Assembly (NCBI GenBank): GCA_037176885.1
Contig: JAWWNJ010000135.1
Location: forward strand, 580,064-644,063
From: Favolaschia claudopus
Lineage: Eukaryota > Basidiomycota > Agaricomycetes > Agaricales > Mycenaceae
DNA: 64,000 bases
Direction: 5' to 3'
Below, one piece after another: positions 41,746-50,469 of the stretch. Within the stretch, counting starts at the first letter, position 1; each line of letters opens with the position of its first letter. Both the position numbers and the translations under genes were made by a program. Under the pieces are notes generated by a model that worked only from the letters and a program-made list of their open reading frames with translations, made no database searches and was not told the DNA's origin.

Positions 41746-42296
41746 TCAAGCCATGCCCTCGTCATCGAACTCCCCGTCCTCATACTCTTGCATTGCGTCC
41801 TCGAAAGTCTTGTCGGTGAACACAGGAGCGGTGACAGTGGTGAGGGGCTGCGCTCCGGAATGGAATCTGAGAGCAGAAAAATTGAATGATGAGAAGGAGG
41901 GATTATAAAGAAGAGATAACACACCGTCCGACTGATGCGAGACGCCTCAAAATCTTGTCCATCAGCTGATACTTGTCAGTACCAGCTGCGTACAGCTCCA
42001 GGGCGTTGATATGAGCTTCATACACCTTGCGGTATTCGTTGGCGGTGAACGGAACATCAGTCCGTATACCGGTGATGTGTTCGTCGATGTTGTTCTCGAT
42101 CTGAGAAAAATAGATGTCAGTCAATAAACAATGATAGCTAAATGCGACGTACCACGGTCAAAACCAGCGTCAGCGCCCGCAAGGGAAGAGGACTGAAGAA
42201 CTCTGGGTGCTTTGGTCCTTCGTCGCGCTGGTTGGCAAACCACATGGCGTTGACAACGGCTTGAATGATGGGATGGTGGTATAGCGTAATCCTTGT
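41746..42296 (-). pseudogene. DUF6532-type protein, C-terminal fragment
   Basis: Minus-strand exons join in frame across introns 42101-42152 and 41867-41924. The protein reads ITLYHHPIIQAVVNAMWF, FFSPLPLRALTLVLT, NNIDEHITG, DVPFTANEYRKVYEAHI, and an acidic tail ending DDEGMA at the stop 41746-41748. This is the pattern of the DUF6532 domain common in Agaricomycetes, function unknown. Reading is lost at about 42296, next to the Ty3-type gag sequence, so the N-terminal part is missing. Splice sites look intact, so the truncation may be recent. Confidence 0.6.
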
Positions 42297-42374
42297 TGGC
42301 GTAGTTTACGCAGGGCACCCCCAAAGTGCCGCCACTGCCGCAGTACTGCCGCCAATGACCGCCGAGAGTGTTGG

Positions 42375-42403
42375 TAAAAGTGCCGCCTCCATGGCGGCAC
42401 TTT
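42375..42403. repeat. 12-bp hairpin at DUF6532/gag junction
   Basis: AAAAGTGCCGCC and its exact complement GGCGGCACTTTT separated by 5 nt. The unit AAAGTGCCGCC also occurs at about 42318. Possible terminal structure of the element that broke the DUF6532 gene. Confidence 0.5.
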
Positions 42404-42409
42404 TGTCAC

Positions 42410-43309
42410 AATGTCATTCTCAAGCCTATCCCTCCAAAGGAATACGATGGCTCACCGGATGCCATTGCATTCCATCGATTCGTCAAGGAAGGATCGAATT
42501 ATGTTCAATTCGGAAAAGTTCCAACCGACCAACGAGTGTTTTACTTGTCGTACTACTTGACGGCTCGTGCACTTGAATTCTACAACAGTAAAGTTGAGAA
42601 TGACGAGCATGTTTGGACTTTGAGTGAATTCTTCTGGGGTTTATTCAATTTTTGTTTTCCTGTGAACTTCCGCGAGAAGCAACGCACTCGATTGCGTTCT
42701 TGCCTTCAAGGCACTAAGTCAGTGTTGATTCACAAGGCCGAATGGGAGCGGATATACAATACCATTGGTCTTAAAGCCAACCAGGAGAAGGTCGTAATGT
42801 TCTGGCGGAGCCTCAACGCCGACATACGCAAGGAAATGTTCCGGGACAAACTCGATCCGGAAACCTCCTCTTGGGCTGAAGTCACTGCTGGTGCTGAGAG
42901 CGCTGAAATTATCGTCAAGGTTGACGACGATAACGATGAAATTGATATGGCTGAATCGAGTAAGACTCAATTCAGACCCGATGAACCCAAATTGGAAACA
43001 GATGTGAACGAGAAACGTCGTACCGGAGGGCGCGTTATCTCGGTTTCCAGTGCTGAACCCGAACCTCCCAAGTCGAAATCTCGTGACAACGGCAGCCATT
43101 TGTCTGCCAAGAAGCGGAGTGAATACCTTGCAGCTGGTTTATGCTTTAACTGTGGTGTACAGGGTCACCTTTCTCGTAACTGTCCTGAACTCAACACGAT
43201 GGTTTCGAAAGGAGGGCCTCCTGGTTTTGCATCCCACGCGGTTGATTTCGCGCTGAACGATGATCGCGATGCTCTGTTGGAGAGCACGGAAGTTCTTGAA
43301 CACTTCTAA
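42410..43309 (+). CDS. Ty3-type Gag-like protein without pol
   Basis: Open from at least 42368 to the TAA at 43307-43309; the true start is unclear because the 5' end lies at a transposon junction. The retrotransposon-gag core has YDGSPDAIAFHRFV, then FYLSYYLTARALEFY, WTLSEFFWGLFNFCFP, FREKQRTRL and EKVVMFWRSLNADIR. A charged linker and one CCHC zinc knuckle CFNCGVQGHLSRNC (about 43143-43184) follow. No protease or RT follows within 1 kb. It is either a 5' part of a truncated element or a stand-alone gag. The frame has no stop for more than 300 codons. Confidence 0.65.
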   Translation, partial: NVILKPIPPKEYDGSPDAIAFHRFVKEGSNYVQFGKVPTDQRVFYLSYYLTARALEFYNSKVENDEHVWTLSEFFWGLFNFCFPVNFREKQRTRLRSCLQGTKSVLIHKAEWERIYNTIGLKANQEKVVMFWRSLNADIRKEMFRDKLDPETSSWAEVTAGAESAEIIVKVDDDNDEIDMAESSKTQFRPDEPKLETDVNEKRRTGGRVISVSSAEPEPPKSKSRDNGSHLSAKKRSEYLAAGLCFNCGVQGHLSRNCPELNTMVSKGGPPGFASHAVDFALNDDRDALLESTEVLEHF

Positions 43310-44400
43310 ATTCGCACAATCTCCTCCCTCGACATCGAAATGGTCGTCGAGGAGGGCGAGGATACCCAAATGGTTTGATTTTGATTTTTCGAAGACCATT
43401 TCGAAGACCATTTCGAACGTTGAATTAATTTTGAACAAGATTTATTGATTTTTGTATGAAGATTGAGCTCGTCGTGGTCGACGATCTGGAGGGCGGATGT
43501 GACGGATCGGCGTTCGCATCCGCTCACGGCGAGATCTGCCCGTTTCGTCCCCATGACTCCATGTACACAGCCTTGATTTTCCTGTATAAGTAGTTTAGTT
43601 CTTGTCGTAGTAGCTTTTCCCTTGGTCAATCTAAGACTTACACCAGTTCTTTTGTTTGATCCACTTGTGCCGGAACTCGACTCGCCTTCGCTTCCGTCAC
43701 AATTGATCAACAATTGTGAGTGGTCGGGTGGTTGACTTCTTCCAAGATATGTTCTATCTTTGCAGTACAGATTCCCAAAAGAAGCAGGCTTTGTGAACAT
43801 GGCTTCAACTTGACCCTCGCCGCGGCCTTTTTCGAGTTCTCAAATTTGTCATAGGACCCGTTTTCCTCAGGGTATCGCAGCCTACACAAGCATCCGTCTC
43901 GATCTGTGTCATTGCTTCGTCTCGGCTTGCTGAAGAATATACAATTGAAGGTTCTACACCCAATCCTGTACGTCTATCTCTTTTCCCCTTCCAACTATCT
44001 CAACTTGATATCTCCTCAAAGGCGACAGATGATCCGAGAACTCCTAGCCGTGCTCATGATCACCGTGTATCCAACGAACTGGCATCGCGTCTTGCTCAAA
44101 ATACAGCGATGGCTAGCCCTAGTCCACGGCAGCGCGACCGTCGTTCTTACGCACATAAGATAGAGAGCGTGGGATCCCCGCACCCTTATGTCAGCATCAC
44201 ACTGTGACATTGTCACGCTCGACGTCGAGGGCTTATAGCACGATGCCAAGGTCCAGATTGGGAATTTTGCCCAATACAAGTCTTAGATAGAGGTTCAATG
44301 AAGGGTTCCTATTGGGCAGACTTGCCAAAATGTCCCTTGGTCTCTTGCTATATGATCCATAAAGAAATTGCGACCACTTTTTTTTCTCAGTGTTTCTATG
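43310..44400. other. Non-coding stretch after gag
   Basis: No gene recognised. A plus-strand frame around 43930-44165 is Ser/Pro/Arg-rich without a known motif. GAAGACCATTTCGAA repeats occur at about 43390-43420. Confidence 0.3.
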
Positions 44401-44408
44401 TGGTTTTC

Positions 44409-45369
44409 TATGACGTTCCAGGCGTTGCAAAAATCAAACCACGAAAGAAAATTGAGGCGCAGAAAAAAAAAATTAGGAAAGTCTCGGGATGAGCTCAGGA
44501 CTGCAGCAGCATAGTATGGGTGCCTCAAGGAGGTCCGGCGCCACCGGAATCGACACAATTCGCAGCGGAATGCATCCATCGGGGCGGAACACCCGATTTG
44601 ATCAGGTCGGGAATCACCGACACAGCTTCGGATTTACCGGCCGTAACGCTTCACTTTGCGTGCGAGTTGAACTACTCAGCTTGTTCAGTTGCGAAGTACG
44701 AACTGTAATCTATAGTATGGACATATGATGTGCATTGCCTCTCAATCTCAGTGACTTTTGCTCCGTGTCCATCGACAATATCATTATTACTTAGCATGAT
44801 ACCATCAGCTGTCACATCACGAGGTCTGTGACATAACGCGACAAAAATTGACCACGTTGGACATTCCAGGACAAAATCTGCTTTCAACGTTGAATGCTCC
44901 GAGAGCTAGCGTGTTCTCAGTCAGATATAGAGTAGCAATGGCCCCACTCCCATTGCAAAACAGCAGACAAAATGAACAATGAAAATATCCAGAAAAACTC
45001 CAAAGTGAGCTGTGTGATCTTGCTGAGCATCCCTATAGGGCTTTTGCTATCAGCAACTAATAGTACCTGGGAGCCTCAGGTCTATACACTCGACGTTGTA
45101 GGGCTACGAGGCGGCAAGGATGTGAGTCGGTGCCAGGTCCGCTAAATCCGAAGCTGTGTCGGTGATTCCCGACCTGATCAAATCGGGTGTTCCGCCCCGA
45201 TGGATGCATTCCGCTGCGAATTGTGTCGATTCCGGTGGCGCGGGACCTCCTGTAGACACCCATACTATGCTGCTGCAGTCCTGAGCTCATCCTGAGACTT
45301 TCCTAATTTTTTTTTCTGCGCCTCAATTTTTTTTCGTGGTTTAATTTTTGCAACGCCTGGAACGTCATA
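44409..45369. mobile_element. Long-TIR element (~235-bp arms), 961 bp
   Basis: Ends TATGACGTTCCAGGCG; arms 44409-44640 and about 45147-45369 are inverted with few differences. Direct repeat GTTTTC (44403-44408, 45370-45375) is the visible TSD. Very long TIRs suggest a Mutator-like or foldback element, but its usual 9-bp TSD is not complete. No transposase; the middle 500 bp has no ORF of note. Confidence 0.65.
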
Positions 45370-45416
45370 GTTTTCTCACCAAACGCTCTCATTTTTTCGT
45401 TCTTTTTTCTTCCCCA

Positions 45417-46127
45417 ATGGCCAACGACGACCCCTCGCCCTTCAGTGAGGCTCAGCTGGCCGCACTTACGGCCATTAGAGGGTTTGCGAAGAGCCATTGG
45501 AGCCATTGAATGGCTACCGATTTCCGCGCGCATTAGGAGACTTTGATGGGCCAAACTTTCATGTAGAAGTTAAGAAGAACTGCCTGGAATGAAGTCGAGT
45601 ACTCGGACTGGGGGTATCTTTTGTCAATACGTCGGAATTTGGACACTTGTTTAGCCATTAGCCATTCAATGGCTGCATCGCAAACAGGCTATTGTGACCC
45701 GGCCATTGCCGACAGCTCCGCCAACCCTTTGGGCGGCTCCGCCCCGTCATCGAACGCAGCGAACGGCAGCGGAAATGTTACGGTCCCCACTACCAATGCC
45801 GCCGGTGAGTTTGACAATTTCGCTTCCGCCTCCTTTCGGTCCCCCACGATGTGGTACCGCCGCGTCAAGCTGGCGCACATCGACGCCATTGTGAATGGCA
45901 CCTTCGAAGCCGACGACCTCCCCAAGCTCTCCTCCATCGCCGCCGCTGCCGCCGCTGCCCCCGTGCCCATCCTCTTCCACCCGACTTCTGGTGTTGCCTC
46001 CCCGGAAGAACCAGAGGAAGCCCGATGCGGGTCTTCCCCGCGCATGGGTCAAGGCATTCCCCTCCTTGCCCCCGCTCCTTGATGCCTGGGTGACTTACAC
46101 CGGCATCCGCTCCCTCATTGACACCAC
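45417..46127 (+). pseudogene. Gag-like gene relic split by a MITE
   Basis: ATG at 45417 gives MANDDPSPFSEAQLAALTAI before an inverted-repeat insertion at 45492-45674. Reading continues with an Ala/Ser/Pro-rich segment, then MWYRRVKLAHIDAIVNGTF and, one frame over, WVKAFPSLPPLLDAWVTYTG. It resembles the N-terminal part of basidiomycete Ty3-type gag proteins. It is frameshifted near 45950-46000 and cut at 46127 by a copia LTR. Confidence 0.4.
45492..45674. mobile_element. Short MITE with AGCCATTGAATGGCT ends
   Basis: AGCCATTGGAGCCATTGAATGGCT at the left and the inverted AGCCATTAGCCATTCAATGG at the right; the palindromic AGCCATTGAATGGCT is present at both ends. It interrupts the gag-like relic. 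No clear TSD. Confidence 0.45.
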
Positions 46128-47090
46128 TAACAGAATCTGAAAATGCGCGGAAGGCGCAATAACCTCAGTCTCCCGCAATGTGGGATGAAAGACGGTATAT
46201 TGAATACCTGAAAATGCGCGGAAGGCGCAATAACTACACTAACTCGGCAAAAAAAATGTCCGATGGGTTTTTTGTCCGTATTGCCGTGTTAATACCTGTA
46301 TTCGAGAGCAAACAACTTCTGAGCGCACACGATACTGAGACCGATTGTTATGCTACCTCGCCGCCGTGCAATCCCTTGATCCGCCATCAAATGAGCAGAA
46401 TTCCCAAATAGCCAGATTTTCAATTTGAGTAGGGATTTTTTCTGACAATATCTGAGTGCGCAGAATGAAAGAAGACCCAAATACAAGTACTTTCACAAGT
46501 CAAACCTTATGAAAATATTCAGCCGTTTAAGCGCTATAGGCTCGACAAAACTGCCATATTTCGGCAAATTCCGGTCAACTCGGTCGAAAATGGTCACTTT
46601 GCGAGGGCTATAGCGCCTGTTTGCCTGTATATTTTTCCACAGTTCAAATTGGCGCATAGCTCGCTGGACCTCAGGCTATAACATGAGCAGATCAGCTCCC
46701 CGCACCAAAAGAATTTGACTGACTTGTAAAGTCGGCCGATATCAAAATTCCCATGTTTGCGCTCGGCGTGATGGCGTATCAAAAATTTGCCCAAAACCAA
46801 ACCCAAAGAATAAGGCATCTGGATCCTATGAACACAACTATAAGAAGCAATCATCGAAATACAGGCCAGAAATCAATCGGACATTTTTTTTGCCGAGTTA
46901 GTGTACACAATGATAAATACAAGTAAGTAGATAGATAGAGAACTCACCCTCAGTCTCCCGCAATGTGGGATGAAAGACTGAGAGTGGTGGACAGACGAGC
47001 GCGGTTTATATGTAAGAACAAGGCTGTATGATAAGTATCAGATATCTATCAAGGGCCGGAGCGGCGGGGCGGCTACCCAGAATAATGACA
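46128..47090 (-). repeat. Copia LTR (minus) with mariner insertion
   Basis: Minus-strand LTR starting TGTCATTATTCTGGG and ending ATTCTGTTA, same family as 30216-30523, including the doubled hairpin module. It is interrupted by the 667-bp element at 46237-46903. Confidence 0.85.
46237..46903. mobile_element. Mariner-type non-autonomous element, 667 bp
   Basis: Perfect TIRs CACTAACTCGGCAAAAAAAA... of about 28 bp, flanked by TA (46235-46236, 46904-46905). The empty site AACTACACAATG is present in the intact LTRs of the same family (about 30410 and 35335, reverse complement). No transposase. Confidence 0.85.
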
Positions 47091-47283
47091 CCCCCACTCG
47101 ACCCAGGCCGTAGTCCCATAGATAGACGGAATTTGGAGTGCTTGTCATGAGATAAAGGTTTTGTGAAAATATCGGCCACCATTTCATCTGTAGGATACCA
47201 CAAGACAATACATTCTCCGGTGCGAACCAAGTCATCACGGACAAAATGATATTTTCTTTGTATATGCTGAGTCCTAGCGCGAA
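47091..47283 (-). pseudogene. Copia RNase H C-terminal fragment
   Basis: Encodes RARTQHIQRKYHFVRDDLVR, then CIVLWYPTDEMVADIFTKPL, nearly identical to the end of the 32213-35152 pol. The rest of the element is lost where a KH-element LTR fragment begins at about 47284. Confidence 0.85.
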
Positions 47284-47362
47284 GGGCCCTCGATAACAAA
47301 CCTGGGGATCAGAGATCCCCAGCGGACTATTTATATACAAGAGGTGACGTAAGATATGACAT
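47284..47362 (-). repeat. KH-element LTR fragment
   Basis: Contains GATAACAAACC, the CTGGGGATC hairpin, TATATA and GATATGACATA in the order of a minus-strand KH-element LTR. Truncated on both sides. Confidence 0.75.
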
Positions 47363-47612
47363 ACAGTCATAGAATGGAGAGAACAATAAGGGAATGAAGA
47401 GGGGAGTACCCTCACAGTCATAGATAATAGAATGGAGAGAACAATAACAATTGAGAATGGAGCACAGCCCCATAGAATGGAATGGAGCACAGCAATGGAA
47501 TTCAGAGAGGGATGGTGCCTGAATTGAGAATGAAGCAGACAATCAGTCTACAGAGTCAGGCACAGGGTGGGCATCCTGATGACGTAATTGATCAGGGATC
47601 AACAGGATCAGA
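47363..47612. repeat. LTR fragment, purine-rich
   Basis: Shares about 160 bp with 18325-18482 and has internal repeats of ATAGAATGGAGAGAACAATA. The 47613-48210 stretch that follows has no gene; it holds GAGCT-rich inverted pieces at 47690-47770 and 48005-48110. Confidence 0.5.
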
Positions 47613-48463
47613 GGTTTTGATGAAATCAACTGGCCAGACTGTGACACATCCGACGCTTTGGTCCCGCCATAGTGTTGCCGGAAGCTGGAGCTAGCTCCGA
47701 GCTGAGTTCAACTCCAACTCGACCCCTTCCCAAAAGCGGCACCTCGAGGTGATGCCAGCTCGCCTCGACTCCACCCTCGTCACCCAAAGCGGACGACGTG
47801 ACATTTCCGGCGGAGTAACTGAGTGACATCACACTCCCTACCCAGTTTCTGTATTGGCTGTTTCTTGGCCGTTTTCGACGTAAAAAAAGCAGTTTGAGCT
47901 TGAAGAGAGCTCAGGAGAACCTTCCACATAAAAATTTGGTCCATTCTCCCCTGAAATTTTGCCCTTCGGGTGGAAAGATGAACCCTGGGACAGTAGATTC
48001 CCATATCTGGTATCAGCTCTGAGCCAGCTCCGCTCAACTCGAGCTGACAGCGAGCTGATGGGCAATCAACTCGAGTTCAGCTCCAACTCAGCTCCCGGCA
48101 GCACTATCCCGCCATCCTCTTTGCTACCGAATCCTTTAATGCGGTGATCAGGGCGAAGGGTAGGATCCCATCAATTACCGGTAACCCACCAGCACAACCG
48201 CAGACACACTATACCTGTAAGGGGAGAAGGGCCCAGGAGCCAAGTCGATAACAAACCTGGGGATCAGAGATCCCCAGTGAACTACTTATATACAAGAGGT
48301 GACGTAAGATATGACATAAGTGAGCACACAGCATGATGTCTTGGAGACAGAGAACTTCTGCCCAGGTCAGAAGACGTCATAGCTGTGGAATCCCCTGACA
48401 TCACCCCCTCTTCAAGATTCGTCGCCTCGACGAAGACCAGAGCCCAGTAGAATGAACGATCCT

Positions 48464-49510
48464 TCAAAATCCTGGATCGCCACGGAAGAGTAGGTTGCCC
48501 TGGGAGTCAATCCGCGAATCAGACGCAGACACTGCACCGCCTCGCCGTGCCGTCTGTTGTCGACGTCCCCTTTCAGGTCGGATAGCGTCAATGGCCATAG
48601 GCGAAGGAGCTACTGAACGTGGAGAGGGGGACGGGACCGCAGTGGGCATGGCCACCGAGGGGGCATAAGGAGTAGAGTTGGGGCGGGGAGTAGGAATAGG
48701 GGACGCCATTACCTGCGTAGGAATAGAGATGGTGGCAGGGTTATGGGGTAGGGAGTGAAAGGCGGGGTAGGAAGACTCCTGTGGTGCAAATCGCACCCCA
48801 GACTTCCTTGGCTGTGTAGCGGCACCTGGGTGCGGCTGAGCACTGGCCGCTGGAGGGGGTGGAACCGGAGCCGGTGGCTGAGACGGATGGACGGGGTGTG
48901 CGCGCTTCTTCAGCGGGCGAGCGCCCTCGCCAGAAGCGTTCGGTAAAACCGGCACCGGGCCAGGAGGGGGAGGGGCAGGGTCCCCGGAAAGGCGTGACGG
49001 ACCTTTCTTCTTAGAGCGGATACGCTTACGCATGAAACGCTTCCCAAGCGCAATTAGCGCTTCACCGATTTGCTGGTCGGTACCACGGATAGATACACGG
49101 CGCTCCAAGGGGGAAGCCTTATCAGTATAGGCTCGAAGTTGGGCGCCGGAGATGTCGTGCGACTGATGAAGACCCTTACCACCACGGCCAACAATATGCC
49201 CGACGACCGAGTCAGGCACCACAAGCGTACACGAGTAGCGGGACGGTGCGTCCTGTGCAGTAGGGAGGGTTTCGGCGAGTGGTATGGCGGTGTGGCCGAC
49301 AGCGATGATGGCAGGGGTAGGGGCTGGGGTTGATGGTTCAGAGCCCCAGCGAGCGCCATCCCAGGAGAAGCGCCAGGCATGCCCTCGGGGAGTAGAGGCT
49401 GCAGTGTCCCCAAACTCAAGACGATCAAGACGGTCGTGGACGCGCTGTAGCTCGCTTCGAAGGAGAGTGCAGTAGGAATAAAGGTCCTGAGGAACTGCGG
49501 GGGTTGCCAT
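48464..49510 (-). CDS. KH-domain Gag-like protein of LTR retrotransposon
   Basis: 348 residues from the ATG at 49510 to the stop at 48464-48466. Residues 9-33 form a Leu/Arg-rich helix (LLRSELQRVHDRLDRLE), possibly a coiled coil for self-association. Residues about 92-165 are a KH RNA-binding domain: YSCTLVVPDSVVGHIVGRGG with GRGG as the GXXG nucleic-acid-gripping loop, then hydrophobic helices and strands ending IGEALIALGKRF. A basic patch RKRIRSKKK (161-169) follows. The tail to residue 348 is Pro/Ala/Ser-rich. There is no zinc knuckle. Inference: it packages element RNA, with the KH domain replacing a CCHC nucleocapsid. Two further copies, one split and one frameshifted, lie at 9244 and 58849. 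Confidence 0.85.
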   Translation of the reverse strand: MATPAVPQDLYSYCTLLRSELQRVHDRLDRLEFGDTAASTPRGHAWRFSWDGARWGSEPSTPAPTPAIIAVGHTAIPLAETLPTAQDAPSRYSCTLVVPDSVVGHIVGRGGKGLHQSHDISGAQLRAYTDKASPLERRVSIRGTDQQIGEALIALGKRFMRKRIRSKKKGPSRLSGDPAPPPPGPVPVLPNASGEGARPLKKRAHPVHPSQPPAPVPPPPAASAQPHPGAATQPRKSGVRFAPQESSYPAFHSLPHNPATISIPTQVMASPIPTPRPNSTPYAPSVAMPTAVPSPSPRSVAPSPMAIDAIRPERGRRQQTARRGGAVSASDSRIDSQGNLLFRGDPGF

Positions 49511-49603
49511 AGCAAGGGAGGTGTAAGGTCGATGGTAGGATGAGGGCAGAGTAGGAAGTAGGGTGGTCGGCTGGGGCTAGGAGAGTGCCAGAGTCGAATA
49601 GAA

Positions 49604-49615
49604 GGTTTGTTATGC
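49604..49615 (-). promoter_or_regulatory. Putative self-primer binding site, intact KH element
   Basis: On the minus strand GC then ATAACAAACC directly follows the 5' LTR, complementary over 10 of 10 nt to GGTTTGTTAT inside the LTR (49648-49657 on the plus strand). Identical layout in copy 1 and, with different sequence, in the element at 59976. Confidence 0.6.
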
Positions 49616-50041
49616 TGTAAGGGGAGAAGGGCCCAGGAGCCAAGTCGATAACAAACCTGGGGATCAGAGATCCCCAGTGAACTACTTATATACAAGAGGT
49701 GACGTAAGATATGACATAAGTGAGCACACAGCATGATGTCTTGGAGACAGAGAACTTCTGCCCAGGTCAGAAGACGTCATAGCTGTGGAATCCCCTGACA
49801 ATACCGTGAACATTGACTGCAGTGCGCAACATCTTGGGACATCATACAACGGTGACTAGAGAAATTTCAGAAAACATATTCCTATCTCCAGTTATGATTA
49901 CATAATGACCAAAATTTTTTGAACCTCGAAATCGTTGAAATTGAGCTAAATCCAGCAGGTGTTGTTTTCGTGTCGAAATTTTTGCCGCGTGACGCGTGAC
50001 GTGACACGTCATGTGACCGCTCGTTGTAAGTGACTGACGCC

Positions 50042-50465
50042 TAAGGTAGGGGACAGACAAATACGGTTACCCCACGTGATTTCACCTTTTTGAGAAGATG
50101 TAGTCCGTTTGACCTGTATTCGAGCGAAAATAAAAAATCCGGCCCAACAGTTTTGTGAGGACTTACACCTCCTACATGCATGCACTTGTAACTTGGAAAA
50201 ATCTGGAGAACTGAGAGACTAGTTCTCGATTGATGCAAAACGAAGGATTTGATGGGATTTGTGAAGTCTCCGATCAATTATGGAACTAGTCCTCCAGTTC
50301 TCGCTGTGCGTAGCCATAATTTGATTGGTGAGTCCTAGGGATGTCTTTGCACAAAACTGTTGAGCCAGATTTTTTATTTTCTCTCGAATACAGGTCAAAC
50401 GGACTACATCTTCTCAAAAAGGTGAAATCACGTGGGGTAACCGTATTTGTCTGTCCCCTACCTTA
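50042..50465. mobile_element. Long-TIR MITE, 424 bp
   Basis: Starts TAAGGTAGGGGACAGACAAA; arms of about 115 bp (50042-50158, 50343-50465) are inverted and nearly identical. The central ~180 bp is unrelated sequence without an ORF. TSD not resolved; neighbouring CCTTA duplication is ambiguous. Confidence 0.7.
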
Positions 50466-50469
50466 CCTT

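Larger units (their letters stand above)
48216..49800 (-). mobile_element. Intact KH-domain non-autonomous LTR retrotransposon
   Basis: 1,585 bp. Two 185-bp LTRs (48216-48400 and 49616-49800) are identical by eye; the TSD is ATACC (48211-48215, 49801-49805). On the minus strand the order is LTR, GC plus self-complementary primer site, ~100-bp leader, a single 348-codon ORF, polypurine tract GAAGAGGGGGTGA, LTR. No protease, integrase, RT or RNase H is present. Identical LTRs mean recent mobilisation, so another element must supply the enzymes. Confidence 0.93.
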
